This document shows positions 1 through 9,951 of a stretch of 64,000 nt of DNA, piece after piece. This DNA is from Chitinophagaceae bacterium DXS (lineage in GTDB: Bacteria; Bacteroidota; Bacteroidia; Chitinophagales; Chitinophagaceae). The position numbers and the translations under genes are program-made. Positions within the stretch are counted from its first letter, which is position 1; every line of letters starts with the position of its first letter. The stretch lies in contig CP128386.1 in assembly GCA_030345135.1 (NCBI GenBank), positions 2,311,356 to 2,375,355 of the forward strand, written 5' to 3'. The notes beneath the pieces were generated by a model, which worked only from the letters and a program-made list of their open reading frames with translations, had not been told where the DNA came from and ran no database searches.

Positions 1-356
1 TCTAAAATCATTAATTTTTGCATTCAGACTGTCACTGTTAATTGACCTGCTGCACCTAAACAAATCAGACATCCTCAAATCAGAGATCAGCGATTAATTT
101 ATTTCTTCACCAACGATGCGTCATACAATTTCTGATGTCTGATTTGATGATCTCTGATTTCTTCAGCACTAAGACGCTAATTAATTGCGAAGAACCTTCT
201 TCTAAAATCATTAATTTTTGCATTCAGACTGTCACTGTTAATTGACCTGCTGCACCTAAACAAATCAGACATCCTCAAATCAGAGATCAGCGATTAATTG
301 AACTGCTGCACTTAATCAAATCAGACTTCAGCAAATCAGACATCAGCGATCTCCTT
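1..356. repeat. Tandem direct repeat and outward heptamer arrays downstream of the GH2 gene
   Basis: Bases 1-99 and 201-299 are identical, an exact 99-base direct repeat at offset 200 that may continue left of the window. Both copies end in degenerate words of the type AAATCAGA and ATCAGCGAT. Between them lie a short coding relic (99-137) and words in the opposite sense (132-170). Bases 300-356, next to the stop codon of the glycosidase, carry the same word family; read away from that gene the array begins AGATCGCTGATGTCTGATTT, which is the same 20 bases that follow etfA near 17995. No gene is seen here. The layout suggests a duplicated gene end plus its trailer, most of the second gene having been lost. 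Confidence 0.85.
99..137 (-). pseudogene. Relic of the last 12 codons of a second GH2 gene
   Basis: Read leftwards this encodes HQKLYDASLVKK and a stop, exactly the last 12 residues of the intact glycosidase at 357-2192. The 39 bases differ from the intact copy at three positions, all synonymous third-codon changes. Upstream of the histidine codon the similarity ends at once. The synonymous pattern indicates that the relic diverged while it was still part of a translated gene, so it is probably the stump of a tandem paralogue and not a fresh partial copy. It is followed directly by the 99-base repeat, which also trails the intact gene. Confidence 0.75.
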
Positions 357-2192
357 TTATTTTTTCACCAACGATGCATCATACAATTTTTGATGCAAAC
401 TCTTCAAGCTGGCAGCTGGCATTTTGGTTACTTTTCTGTCATAAGTCATCAGGCCGTTTGTTTCAACTTCCACATCTGTTGTTTGGGTATACACAGCGGC
501 AGACAATCCTTTGCGGATCAGATCAGGAAATTTGTCTACCATAGCGGAATATCTTTTCAACAAGTCGTCACTGTTTTTAAAAGTCTGGTAACCCCAGTTG
601 TCCTTTTGCTGCCATGTGTGGCCTTCAACAGGTAAACCCAGTCCGCCGAACTCTCCTAATACAATTGCTCTTTTGCTTCCAAATAATACCGGATCCGGCA
701 TTGCGGGATCAGGATAGTTGTGCAGGTCTATGATATGTCCCACGTCATGAAAATTACCTCCACTTGCTGTGTTTACAACCCTTGAAGGATCTTTCTTCAT
801 GGTCCAGTTCACAATATCTTCCGTTTTAAATTGTCCCCATGCTTCATTGAAAGGTGTCCATACAATGATAGAGGGGAAGTTGTGTAATGCCTCCATGATA
901 GCGTTCCACTCAGTGCGGTAGATGTTCTCTGATTCAGCAGTGCGGTCCTTATCAGTCGCTCGTCCTACTATAGCAGGTCTTGGTTCCCAACGATTGCCGA
1001 GGTCACCACTTGGCATGTCCTGCCAAACAAGCATCCCTTCTTTATCGCAGTAATAATACCAACGTGCAGGTTCCACTTTAACATGTTTACGGATCATGTT
1101 AAAGCCCATTTCTTTTGTCTTTACAATATCAAATTTCAAGGCCTCATCTGTTGGGGCAGTGTACAAGCCATCAGGCCACCAACCCTGATCCAGCGGGCCA
1201 TATTGAAAAACAAATTCATTGTTCAGCAGCATTCTTTGAATACCATTTTTATCAACGCCAATGCTTGATTTGCGCATCGCGAAATAGCTTTTTACTTCAT
1301 CCACCACTTTCCCGTTGCGGACAATTTGAACAGACAGATCATATAAGAACGGCTGTGCAGGTGACCAAAGTTTAGGACTGGAAATCTCCAGTTCTATATC
1401 GTTGCTGTTGCTGCTTTTTTCAACCAGTTTTTGTGCACCGTCAAACGCCGTAACTTTTATAAGATCGCCTTGCTGAAGGTTCTCTGTATTGGCTACAATA
1501 TTTACTGTCTTTTTATCTATGTCGGGTGTTTGTACAGTTGATGAAATGTAAGTTGAAGGAACTGTTTCCATCCAAACAGTTTGCCAGATGCCGGTTACCG
1601 GTGTGTACCAGATCCCTTCCGGCTTCTTTACCTGTTTACCGCGAGGCTGAGGACCATCATCCGAAGGATCCCAAACACGCACACTTACTTCTTGTTGTGA
1701 CCCTTTTTTAATTAACGATGTAATATCAAGCGTAAAAGGATCATATCCGCCTTTGTGACTGCCTGCAGGCTGGCCGTTCACAAACACGTCGCATAACCAA
1801 TCTACCGCTCCAAAATGCAGCAATACTTTTTTATTCTTTACAGGTGAAATAGTCAGAGTTCTTTTGTACCAAAGCACACTATCTTTCCCCACTGTTTTTG
1901 CAACGCCTGACAAAGCAGATTCTACCGCATATGGCACGAGAATGTTACCATCAAACTTCGCAGGCATATTCTCCTGTTGTGCTTTTGGCTGAATAGCATA
2001 TTGCCACAAACCATTAAGGTTTACCCACTCTGTTCTTGTCATCTGCGGACGAGGGTACTCAGGCAATGGCTTATCTGCTGTTACACTGGCCGACCATTCC
2101 GTTGTGATTTTACCTGGCGCAATGGCCCATTGTGCTTCGCTTTTAAGTAAGAGAAATGCGCTGACACATGTGAAGAAAAGACGTTTTTTCAT
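357..2192 (-). CDS. Secreted glycoside hydrolase family 2 protein
   Basis: A 611-residue family 2 glycosidase (beta-galactosidase/beta-glucuronidase/mannosidase superfamily). A signal peptide (about residues 1-20, ending SEAQ) predicts export to the periplasm or outer surface. Next come the N-terminal sugar-binding jelly roll (about 45-210), the immunoglobulin-like domain (about 215-310) and the TIM barrel (about 315-600). The acid/base glutamate of the family's NE motif is E450 (context FNEAWGQ) and the probable nucleophile is E514 (context LGEFGG). It is shorter than LacZ and lacks its C-terminal domains, as usual for Bacteroidota polysaccharide-locus enzymes. It lies downstream of the SusC/SusD locus but behind a terminator, so it may have its own promoter. 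The exact sugar specificity cannot be read from sequence. Confidence 0.92.
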   Translation of the reverse strand: MKKRLFFTCVSAFLLLKSEAQWAIAPGKITTEWSASVTADKPLPEYPRPQMTRTEWVNLNGLWQYAIQPKAQQENMPAKFDGNILVPYAVESALSGVAKTVGKDSVLWYKRTLTISPVKNKKVLLHFGAVDWLCDVFVNGQPAGSHKGGYDPFTLDITSLIKKGSQQEVSVRVWDPSDDGPQPRGKQVKKPEGIWYTPVTGIWQTVWMETVPSTYISSTVQTPDIDKKTVNIVANTENLQQGDLIKVTAFDGAQKLVEKSSNSNDIELEISSPKLWSPAQPFLYDLSVQIVRNGKVVDEVKSYFAMRKSSIGVDKNGIQRMLLNNEFVFQYGPLDQGWWPDGLYTAPTDEALKFDIVKTKEMGFNMIRKHVKVEPARWYYYCDKEGMLVWQDMPSGDLGNRWEPRPAIVGRATDKDRTAESENIYRTEWNAIMEALHNFPSIIVWTPFNEAWGQFKTEDIVNWTMKKDPSRVVNTASGGNFHDVGHIIDLHNYPDPAMPDPVLFGSKRAIVLGEFGGLGLPVEGHTWQQKDNWGYQTFKNSDDLLKRYSAMVDKFPDLIRKGLSAAVYTQTTDVEVETNGLMTYDRKVTKMPAASLKSLHQKLYDASLVKK

Positions 2193-2268
2193 ATTTGCAT
2201 TGTTATCTATTACAGACTTAAATTAAGGGTGAGGCATACAAACTTAACGATTGTAACAGTTAATCATG

Positions 2269-2325
2269 AAAAAAACAAAGGTCATGGTGTAACTGTGGCA
2301 TCCTATGACCTTTGTCTTACTTAGA
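2269..2325 (-). terminator. Rho-independent terminator after the DUF3823 gene
   Basis: Read leftwards, a stem of about 13 pairs (arms 2312-2325 and 2275-2287, ACAAAGGTCAT-type) is followed by a run of T at 2269-2274. It lies between the stop of the DUF3823 lipoprotein and the start of the glycosidase, and separates the uptake operon from the enzyme gene. Confidence 0.75.
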
Positions 2326-2334
2326 GCCTTTCGT

Positions 2335-3084
2335 CTACAAATCCAGCTTGGCTATCTGCGAGAAAAGCAAATGATCCTTATCCGCTATTTTCAGACCAAT
2401 CCTGGCATAAACCGCTTTTTGATCAGCCATCTGAGTACCGTAGTTATTGTTAAGCGATGCTGGTACTTTTACTGAAAGATTGATGTTGTTAAAATCCGTT
2501 ATGGATGATGCATCCAGTTCAGTAACGGCTACCTTATCTGCATCATCTACAAACGGTGTTCTGCTAATGTACAGAAATACTCTTTCGGCATTTTTTGCAT
2601 TGGCGCCGGTAATGATCTGCTCCAACTTGAAACTTCCCGAAACTACGCTATCGACCTTGGACATACCAAACGCCGCATCTCTGATCATGTAATATGGAAT
2701 CACTTCAATATCCATGTCCTTATTGCCATGCAGCGATAACGCTATAGTATCACGTGACAATGCAACGGATTCATTCATGATGAAAGGAATGTTATCTGCA
2801 GGGAACACAAGTTTGTATTCCCCGTTAAACAATTTAGCAGAAAAAGTTCCCTCCTGGCTGACCGGTACAGTAATGGGACCTGTTTTGCCCCATCCGCTTT
2901 CGCGCAGTTCGAAGCGAACCCTGTAGTTTGTTCTGTCCAGTGTGCGTTGAAAATTCAGCGCTTCTCCTTTATATACAATTTTCCCTGTGAGCATTGTTGC
3001 CGGCGCAGCGTAATTATCTTTTTTGCAGGAAACAATACCGGAACCCAACAATGCAAGCGCTACAGGTATGAATGCGATTTTCAT
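2335..3084 (-). CDS. DUF3823-type lipoprotein of the SusC/SusD locus
   Basis: A 249-residue lipoprotein. The N-terminus is a lipoprotein signal with cysteine at about residue 20 (context GIVSCKKD), so the protein is membrane-anchored and probably surface exposed. The rest fits DUF3823: an N-terminal carboxypeptidase-like beta-sandwich (about 30-125, with the phrase FNGEYKLVFPADN typical of the family) followed by a second beta domain. Such proteins are encoded directly after SusD genes in Bacteroidota and are thought to be accessory glycan-binding or structural parts of the uptake complex. It follows the SusD gene by 21 bases, so the two are probably cotranscribed. No enzymatic motif is visible. 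Confidence 0.82.
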   Translation of the reverse strand: MKIAFIPVALALLGSGIVSCKKDNYAAPATMLTGKIVYKGEALNFQRTLDRTNYRVRFELRESGWGKTGPITVPVSQEGTFSAKLFNGEYKLVFPADNIPFIMNESVALSRDTIALSLHGNKDMDIEVIPYYMIRDAAFGMSKVDSVVSGSFKLEQIITGANAKNAERVFLYISRTPFVDDADKVAVTELDASSITDFNNINLSVKVPASLNNNYGTQMADQKAVYARIGLKIADKDHLLFSQIAKLDL

Positions 3085-3105
3085 AATTTGTTTTTTAGAT
3101 TCTGA

Positions 3106-5025
3106 TTACTGATTAGGGTTTCTTACGATTTTAGGATTGTTACTCATTACATCATCAGCCACGCTGGAGTAATAGTTGCCTATTCTGAAATTATGCCCCT
3201 GTTTAACTTTTGACAATTTCAGCACATCAAATGCCCACTTACCATCGTTTGGAGTGCCGGGGCTGTACACCTTGTAAGGACAAAAACCAAAGATCATTGT
3301 ATTAGGCGTAGATGCTACCTTACCCAAATTGTCTAAAGGATTTGATCCATCGCCTTGCGGATAAGATTTGTAATCGTTGTAAGTATTTCTTCCATTGAAA
3401 ATGCGATGCGCCAGTCTCCATCTTTTATAGTCATACACTTCATGACCTTCAAATGCAAATTCAACTTTACGTTCGTGAACGATGCGGTCAAACGTTACAT
3501 CTGAAGCAGTTAAAGGAGTAGTAAGGCCGGCGCGGCCTCTAACCTGGTTAAGGTAGATAGCAGCAGTTGCGTTATCACCCAGTTCAAATGAAGCCTCTGC
3601 AGCGGTTAACAGAACTTCTGCATAACGGTAACGTACCCACCACACTTCACTGCGGGTACCTAACTGACCAGAACCCACAGTTGGATCAAGATACTTTCTC
3701 ACCAGGAAACCAGTCTGTGCAGTTGCTGCTTCTTCATATACGGGACCATCTTTACCACATACCTGTACTGATTGTCCGCGTAGTGTTACAGACCTTGCAT
3801 CCCTGTATCCCTGGATCAGTTTTGGACCGCTTCCGGTATCTACCAGCAAACCGCCCCATATTTCAACAGGTCTTCCCTTGAAGCTGCTACCTGGTAACAG
3901 GAAAGTTCCGGCAAGTCTTGCATCACGTCCGTTAAAAATATCACCCACTTTATCATAGTAGATATACTTACCATTCTTGTCTTTTGCGGCAAATGCTTCA
4001 AATGTGTTATCCAGTTTTTCGAATTGCAGTGCGAGATTCAGTGACGGATTTAGCTGACCGCCATTGCTTCCGTCTTCTGAACCTGAGAAAGGCTGGTTCT
4101 CGATGGTAAAACCAACTGTACTGAATTTCAGTTTGTAATCTTTCGCAAAGATCACTTCTGAGTTGTTGCTTTTATCCAGGAAAATGTTTGCAAAGTTGTC
4201 CGATAGATTGGATGATTTTGAATACAGGCTGTATCTGCCCCCATTAATAATCTCTTTTGCTGCATCTAAGGCAATTTTGTAATAAGCCAGCGCTTCAGAT
4301 GCGCTAATGCCAACTTCTCCGCCAGCTGTTTTTTCTGTGGGAGTAACAGAGGAACCATATTTGGCAATGGATGCGGCGTACAAAGCAGCTCTTGACTTCA
4401 TAGCCAGTGCGAGCCATTTAGTGGCGCGTGATTTTACTCCTGGATCATCGGGCAGCATTGTTTTAATCGTATCCATTTCTGAGATCACGAAATCATACAT
4501 CTGTTTTTCAGTTGCTCTTGGATACTGCAGATATGTGGGATCTCCACTGAAATCGTACGTAAGCGGTTCTAAAATTAAAGGAACACCGCCCATGCGTTTA
4601 ACATGCTCGAAGTATTCAAAGGCGCGCAGAAAACGTCCTTCTGCGAGATATGCTTTACGATCATCTGCGGACAGCTTATCCGCTTTCTGACATTTTTGAA
4701 TGAAGAGATTTATCTCGCGGATAAATCCATAATCCCACATACGGAACCAGTCAAAAGGATAGTCATACTGATCAGTGCGCCATCCGTCATTCCAGGTAGA
4801 AGGATATGCTTCATCAAAATTGCAATATTCAATTGTGCTATTGGTGCTCCACTGGTCCGGCAAACGGCCATAAAGATCTGATAACAACGAGAGAACCATA
4901 TCCGAGTGTTCCCAAATCTGCTCGTCACTAAGAACAGCATTGGGTTTAACATCCAGAAAATCCTTATCCTTTACGCAACCGATGGCTGCCACGGAAAGGA
5001 ATGCTATTACTATATATTTTTTCAT
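3106..5025 (-). CDS. SusD/RagB-family nutrient-binding outer-membrane lipoprotein
   Basis: The start is placed at the ATG at 5025 (protein MKKYIVIAFLSVAAIGCVKD, 639 residues), because upstream codons in this frame do not resemble a signal peptide. The lipobox cysteine (AIGC) anchors it to the outer surface. The family features are the N-terminal TPR-like helices (SDLYGRLPDQW region), the motif FLRAFEYFEHVKRMGGVPL typical of SusD, and the C-terminal block RIVHERKVEFAFEGHEVYDYKRW. SusD proteins cap the SusC barrel and bind the incoming oligosaccharide. It lies 37 bases after SusC and before the DUF3823 gene, forming one operon. Confidence 0.95.
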   Translation of the reverse strand: MKKYIVIAFLSVAAIGCVKDKDFLDVKPNAVLSDEQIWEHSDMVLSLLSDLYGRLPDQWSTNSTIEYCNFDEAYPSTWNDGWRTDQYDYPFDWFRMWDYGFIREINLFIQKCQKADKLSADDRKAYLAEGRFLRAFEYFEHVKRMGGVPLILEPLTYDFSGDPTYLQYPRATEKQMYDFVISEMDTIKTMLPDDPGVKSRATKWLALAMKSRAALYAASIAKYGSSVTPTEKTAGGEVGISASEALAYYKIALDAAKEIINGGRYSLYSKSSNLSDNFANIFLDKSNNSEVIFAKDYKLKFSTVGFTIENQPFSGSEDGSNGGQLNPSLNLALQFEKLDNTFEAFAAKDKNGKYIYYDKVGDIFNGRDARLAGTFLLPGSSFKGRPVEIWGGLLVDTGSGPKLIQGYRDARSVTLRGQSVQVCGKDGPVYEEAATAQTGFLVRKYLDPTVGSGQLGTRSEVWWVRYRYAEVLLTAAEASFELGDNATAAIYLNQVRGRAGLTTPLTASDVTFDRIVHERKVEFAFEGHEVYDYKRWRLAHRIFNGRNTYNDYKSYPQGDGSNPLDNLGKVASTPNTMIFGFCPYKVYSPGTPNDGKWAFDVLKLSKVKQGHNFRIGNYYSSVADDVMSNNPKIVRNPNQ

Positions 5026-5062
5026 TTTACTTGTTATTTGAATTAACAAACACACATTTTCG

Positions 5063-8000
5063 TTAGAAAGTAAGGTTTACACCTATGTTAAAGTAACTGC
5101 TCTGAGGATAGTCTAAACCATTGTCTGCATTTACCTCCGCATCAACGCCATACTTCCTCAAATTATCCAGTGACAACAGGTTGTAAGCATTGGCATAAAA
5201 ACGGGCTTTTTGCAGTTTTACCTTGTTGATAAGGTTTGCCGGAAGATTATAGCCGATTTCAATTGTTCTCAATCTCAGGTAATGAACATTCTTCAGCCAG
5301 AAGGTTGAGTTAATGTTGTAATCGCTATGTTGCCTTGAGCTTGAAGGGTTATACCTCATTGCCGGATATTTCCCGATCACCCAGGCACTCTTTGGATCGT
5401 AAGGATCTACTCTGTAAGAACGGCCATCAAATATTTCTTTATTCAATGCACCTTCGTTCTGGAATGGCGCTCTTATTTCCCAGTTAACATTGTAAGAAGA
5501 CATTCCGCCGCCTGAGAACTGCGCTGTAAAGTCAAATCCTTTATACGCTGCACCAAGATTAAACCCATAGTACAGAATCGGATTTTTTCCGGTTCCCCAA
5601 CCTATCGGACGCATATCATAATCATTGATCACACCATCACCATTTTCATCTTTGTATTTAAGGTCACCAGGTAATAAAGTAGTGTTGCCTTTTCCATCGA
5701 TGTCAACAGCATATTGGCTGATCTCATCCTGGCTTTTGAACTGACCGATTGCAGTATATCCCCAGAAAAGATTATCCCATCTGTACGCACTTCCATTGCG
5801 GTAATGATCCAGTGAATTATCAAACACTGGTTTGTATTGGTATTCAATTTTTCTCCTGGAGATGGATACGTTACCACCAACTCTAAACACAAAGTCTCTT
5901 CCGACTGAGCCATTGTAGTTGATAGCGAATTCACCACCCACATTAGCGTCACTGTTGATGTTCTCATCAGGCAGTGAATATCCAAGTTCGCTTGGCATTA
6001 ATACGTCATACTTGCGACCGCGAAGACCTGTACGTTTTCTTTTGAAAAACTCCAGACTACCGGTGACCTTGTTATTCAGGAATGCGTAATCAAGACCAAC
6101 GTTGCTGATTTCACTAATGTACCATGAGATATTCGTGATAGGCACACCTTTGTCCCTGCTTCCAATAATTGTGTTGTTGTTACGGATCAGTCCACCGGTT
6201 GAAGGATTGTAGCTATCCAGGATGTTTGTGGATACATTGTAGTTATAACCATATCTCCAGTCATAAGGACCAACGCCATTGTCATCATCACCCAGACGTC
6301 CCCATGATCCACGAAGTTTCAATTCATTCAGTGAAATGGTGTTTGCCCATTTCATAAAGAAGTCTTCCTGTGTCAATCTCCATCCTGCAGAAACAGACGG
6401 GAAGTTGCCCCATCGGTGGTCAGGAGAAAATTTCCATGAACCATCACGACGTGCAGCTAACTCGACATAGTATTTATTGGCATAATTATAGCTCACACGT
6501 CCAATGTAACCTATACGTGCAGACCAGTCATCAGCATCATTGTAAGTGTCCATTGTGTTAAAATAAATAAGCGGTAATACATTGGTTGTAGGAACGGCGT
6601 GTACCCACGTGTCAAGTTCTCTCCTCTTTATTCTTTCATTAACGAATGTTGCAGCAATACTGTGCTTACCGAAGGTTCTGTTATAGCTTGCCTGCAACTG
6701 TATTGTTGGAGATAAGTTTTTATGTGTACCTCTTTCTCTCCAGGGGTTAGTGCTTCCGCCTGTGCGGATGTACTGATCGTTAGATTTATCATACGTATAG
6801 AAATCGAGCGTATACTCGTGACCATTCATTACTTTATCCGCGTAGAAATAAGAGAATAAACCATTAACAGATAATCCTTTTATCGGAGTTTTCCATTCGG
6901 CGGTTAAATTGCCCTGTAACACGCGCCAGTCTTCGCGCCAGTAACCGGAAACAGATTTCTTTTGATATGCCCAGTTTTCATTGGCATGGTTTCCAAGGTC
7001 TGCGATATAATCAGGATTGTCGTTTGCGTATGGACGCTCGGTAGGCCTAAGCTTTAAGATAGCAAAACGGGCTTCCCAGTAGTCATCACCACCGGGAACA
7101 CCAGGCTGATCGCGGGTTTCAACGCGACCGTTAATCTGTGCGCCGATCTTAAAGCTGTTTGTAATTCTCGCATCAATGTTGCTTTGAATGTTAGTACGTT
7201 CAAAAGTAAACTCCCTGCCAAGAACTGAATATTGTTTAAGATGCGTGATAGATGTGTAATAGTTGATCTTGTCCGATCCGCCGGTAAAACTCAAACCAAG
7301 GTTAGTCAGTGGCGCATTCTTCTTTACAATGAAATCATACCAGTCGAAGCTTTTATAACCGTCTTCAGTCCCGGCTTTCCATTTCTCCAACTCTTCTTTG
7401 GCCATGGGCGTTCTTCCTTCATTTACATCAGCTTCAACTTTACCTAATTGCCACTCATAGGCATTGGTACCTTTAGGAAATCTTGTCCAGTTTTGCCAGC
7501 CTGTATAAGCATCTAAGTTCACCGAATTGCGCGTACCCAATTTACCACGCTTGGTAGTTACCACCACAACTCCATTTGCGGCCCTTACACCGTAAATGGC
7601 TGCTGATGCGTCTTTCAGCACGGTAATAGATTCTATATCTGTAGGAGCGATATTGTTGAACTGACCTTCATCCTGTTGTATACCATCAATAACGTACAAA
7701 GGCGTTCCATAGTTACGGATTTGAACACTTGCGCCACTTCCGGGGCGACCATCTACCTGCCTGAAGCTTACACCAGGTATTTTACCGGCAAGTGCTGTAC
7801 TTACTGTAGATCCGCCATGCGCGTTTTCTATGTCTTTACTTGTAACAGTAGAAATCGCACCGGTTATAGCTTCTTTCTTTTTTGTACCATAACCAACCAC
7901 AACTACATCCTGTAATGTAGAAGCAGCGGTTTTCAGGCGAACATTTATTGTAGTCTTGTCATTTACCGGCTGTTCTTCCAGCGTATAGGCTACATGCGAA

Positions 8001-8623
8001 AAAACAAGAATGCTTTTATTATCTGCAACATGAATGGTGTATTCACCCTGCTCATCTGTTACAGTTCCGTTATTTGTATTTTTTTCCTGCACGCTTACAT
8101 TGCTCAATGGCTTGCCGGATTCATCTGTAACGGTTCCGGTGATTGTTGTTGGCTTTTTGTAAGCAGCGTGGTAAAATTCAATAAAATCGGCTGCCGTCAT
8201 TTCCTGGCTGACTGCCGTTGTATTAATTTTTTCTTCCAGTAGAACAATGGTATTATCTTTTACGATATACTTTAAATGGGTATTGTTCAATAATAGCTCG
8301 AGCGTATTCAATACTGAGCGCTTTGCTTTGGGAAGAATGATCCTGTCGTAACCTGAAATTTGAGACTCAACAAATGCAAACCTGAATGAGGTTTGTGCCT
8401 CAATTTGTTTCAACCCAGCCTTAAGAGATTCTCCTTCAAGACCAATGGTAACTTTTGTTGTTTCCAGCTTTTGAGCGTTACCAGCTTCAGCCAGAAGAGT
8501 TTGGGAACTAAGTAAAAAAATGGAAACGACCATGCATGTCAGTCTTGTAAAGCCCGGCCATTTTCGTGGTGCAATCGCTTTGGCAAGCGTACAAAAATCT
8601 TTCCATTGGGTAAGAAATTTCAT
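5063..8623 (-). CDS. SusC/RagA TonB-dependent transporter with N-terminal STN signalling domain
   Basis: A 1186-residue outer-membrane transporter. After a long signal peptide (about 1-45) comes a secretin/TonB short N-terminal domain (about 55-130), then a carboxypeptidase-like CNA-B domain (about 155-235, TGTVTDESGKPLSNVSV), the plug (about 245-360) with the SusC signature DASAAIYGVRAANGVVVVTT, and the 22-strand barrel ending NIGVNLTF. STN domains in such proteins contact a FecR anti-sigma factor and report ligand binding, and the genes for FecR and an ECF sigma factor lie immediately upstream. The other three SusC proteins of this window lack the STN domain. Substrate is unknown; the nearby family 2 enzyme suggests a beta-linked glycan. 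Confidence 0.96.
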   Translation of the reverse strand: MKFLTQWKDFCTLAKAIAPRKWPGFTRLTCMVVSIFLLSSQTLLAEAGNAQKLETTKVTIGLEGESLKAGLKQIEAQTSFRFAFVESQISGYDRIILPKAKRSVLNTLELLLNNTHLKYIVKDNTIVLLEEKINTTAVSQEMTAADFIEFYHAAYKKPTTITGTVTDESGKPLSNVSVQEKNTNNGTVTDEQGEYTIHVADNKSILVFSHVAYTLEEQPVNDKTTINVRLKTAASTLQDVVVVGYGTKKKEAITGAISTVTSKDIENAHGGSTVSTALAGKIPGVSFRQVDGRPGSGASVQIRNYGTPLYVIDGIQQDEGQFNNIAPTDIESITVLKDASAAIYGVRAANGVVVVTTKRGKLGTRNSVNLDAYTGWQNWTRFPKGTNAYEWQLGKVEADVNEGRTPMAKEELEKWKAGTEDGYKSFDWYDFIVKKNAPLTNLGLSFTGGSDKINYYTSITHLKQYSVLGREFTFERTNIQSNIDARITNSFKIGAQINGRVETRDQPGVPGGDDYWEARFAILKLRPTERPYANDNPDYIADLGNHANENWAYQKKSVSGYWREDWRVLQGNLTAEWKTPIKGLSVNGLFSYFYADKVMNGHEYTLDFYTYDKSNDQYIRTGGSTNPWRERGTHKNLSPTIQLQASYNRTFGKHSIAATFVNERIKRRELDTWVHAVPTTNVLPLIYFNTMDTYNDADDWSARIGYIGRVSYNYANKYYVELAARRDGSWKFSPDHRWGNFPSVSAGWRLTQEDFFMKWANTISLNELKLRGSWGRLGDDDNGVGPYDWRYGYNYNVSTNILDSYNPSTGGLIRNNNTIIGSRDKGVPITNISWYISEISNVGLDYAFLNNKVTGSLEFFKRKRTGLRGRKYDVLMPSELGYSLPDENINSDANVGGEFAINYNGSVGRDFVFRVGGNVSISRRKIEYQYKPVFDNSLDHYRNGSAYRWDNLFWGYTAIGQFKSQDEISQYAVDIDGKGNTTLLPGDLKYKDENGDGVINDYDMRPIGWGTGKNPILYYGFNLGAAYKGFDFTAQFSGGGMSSYNVNWEIRAPFQNEGALNKEIFDGRSYRVDPYDPKSAWVIGKYPAMRYNPSSSRQHSDYNINSTFWLKNVHYLRLRTIEIGYNLPANLINKVKLQKARFYANAYNLLSLDNLRKYGVDAEVNADNGLDYPQSSYFNIGVNLTF

Positions 8624-8721
8624 ACCTTTAATTGTTTTGAATGTTAATTGAATATTTAAAACCGGCTACTTTAAATGCGACTTAAAGTAGCCTTCTTTTA
8701 GCCCTTTGTAATTACAATGCC

Positions 8722-9750
8722 TTATTCACAACCCTTACCGTCTATTACAATCGTAGAATCTTCAGACATTTTCCATGAGCAAGATGTTAACGTGCAAATG
8801 ATATCCAGCGATTCTTCAATTGATTTACTACTGAAGTCACCGGTAAATTTGCACTTAGCAAGTTTTTCATTTTTTAGCTGCAAGTCTTTTCCATAGTAAT
8901 TGCTCATAATCTGAGCGGCTTCTCCAAAAGTTATATCGTCAAAAATCAAAGCTTCGGTTTTCCATTCAACCACCTTTTTTATATCCGCTTTAGAAGCGGT
9001 TGTAGTCATGGTGTTTTTATCCACTGACAGTTGATCGCCCGGCAAAAGCACGCCCAACGGCTGTTTGCTTTTGTCATTACCCACCTGCACCTTTCCCCTT
9101 GCAACAGTTACAAAAACCCTTGGCTGATCAGGGTATGCTTTTACATTAAACGCTGTACCGAGCACTTTTGTACTTATGTCTCCTGTATGAACAATGAAAG
9201 GTTTTCCCTCAATATGCCTTACATCAAAATAGGCTTCACCTTTTAAAAAGACGTCGCGCGTACCTTTTGCCAGGTTCTCGGAAAATTCAAGTTTGCTGCC
9301 CGCATGAAGCGTAACGGTTGACCCGTCCGGCAGTGTCATTATGCGATGACGCAGAGACGAGTCTTGCTGCCTGACACTTGCCAGTGTTGGCTTTTGGTTG
9401 AAAGAGTTTCTATATAAAAACAGGGTTGCAGCAACGCATACTAATATTGAGGCGGCTACTGCCCATCGTTTGATCAATGTTTTTTTTGAAATAGAAGGCG
9501 TATAAGTGAAATCACTCAGGTCCATTTTTTTTTCCTGCAGGCGATCATATAACTTATCCCACTCTACATCTTTTGCGGCATTGTAGTTTTCATCTTTATC
9601 ATCCCACAGGTTTTGAAGATCAACAGAAATAAGATCATTCTCAGAAAGTTCATTCATCAACTGCCAGAACTCCGTCAACTCATCAGGCGTGCAGGTATTG
9701 TTCAGGTATTTTTGAAGAAGGTATTTTAATCTTAACGGATTCGACGACAT
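8722..9750 (-). CDS. FecR-family anti-sigma factor
   Basis: A 342-residue inner-membrane regulator. The N-terminal cytoplasmic part (about 1-88, opening SSNPLRLKYLLQKYLNN) would hold the sigma factor. A single membrane helix follows (about 90-107, AVAASILVCVAATLFLY), then the periplasmic FecR domain (about 125-225, with MTLPDGSTVTLHAGSKLEF and GEAYFDVRH) and a C-terminal DUF4974 domain (about 265-340). By analogy with FecIRA it relays the state of the STN domain of the SusC encoded 98 bases downstream. The gap to the sigma gene (9751-9999) contains two facing repeat arrays. Confidence 0.94.
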   Translation of the reverse strand: MSSNPLRLKYLLQKYLNNTCTPDELTEFWQLMNELSENDLISVDLQNLWDDKDENYNAAKDVEWDKLYDRLQEKKMDLSDFTYTPSISKKTLIKRWAVAASILVCVAATLFLYRNSFNQKPTLASVRQQDSSLRHRIMTLPDGSTVTLHAGSKLEFSENLAKGTRDVFLKGEAYFDVRHIEGKPFIVHTGDISTKVLGTAFNVKAYPDQPRVFVTVARGKVQVGNDKSKQPLGVLLPGDQLSVDKNTMTTTASKADIKKVVEWKTEALIFDDITFGEAAQIMSNYYGKDLQLKNEKLAKCKFTGDFSSKSIEESLDIICTLTSCSWKMSEDSTIVIDGKGCE

Positions 9751-9840
9751 ATGGCAGCTTTACGCAATAGAGACGACGGAAGGAAGCTGGGAGTACTAAT
9801 GGAAGAGATAATTTTTTTTCAGACAGCTCGTCGGAAGGGA

Positions 9841-9866
9841 TAATTGAAAGTTGAAAGTGGAAAATT
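9841..9866 (+). repeat. Heptamer array, TTGAAAG family, outward from the FecR gene start
   Basis: Words TTGAAAG and TTGAAAG/TGGAAAA follow one another at a spacing of seven. The family reads left to right, away from the 5' end of the FecR gene. A facing copy lies at 9952-9986, so the 249-base gap between FecR and sigma genes contains an inverted repeat. Confidence 0.7.
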
Positions 9867-9951
9867 CTGCTTATTTGCAAAAGCCGAATTATTAACAAGT
9901 GAGCTACGCTTCTACAGAAAATTATTTGCTGCAGTCAGGGGCTCTATGCTT

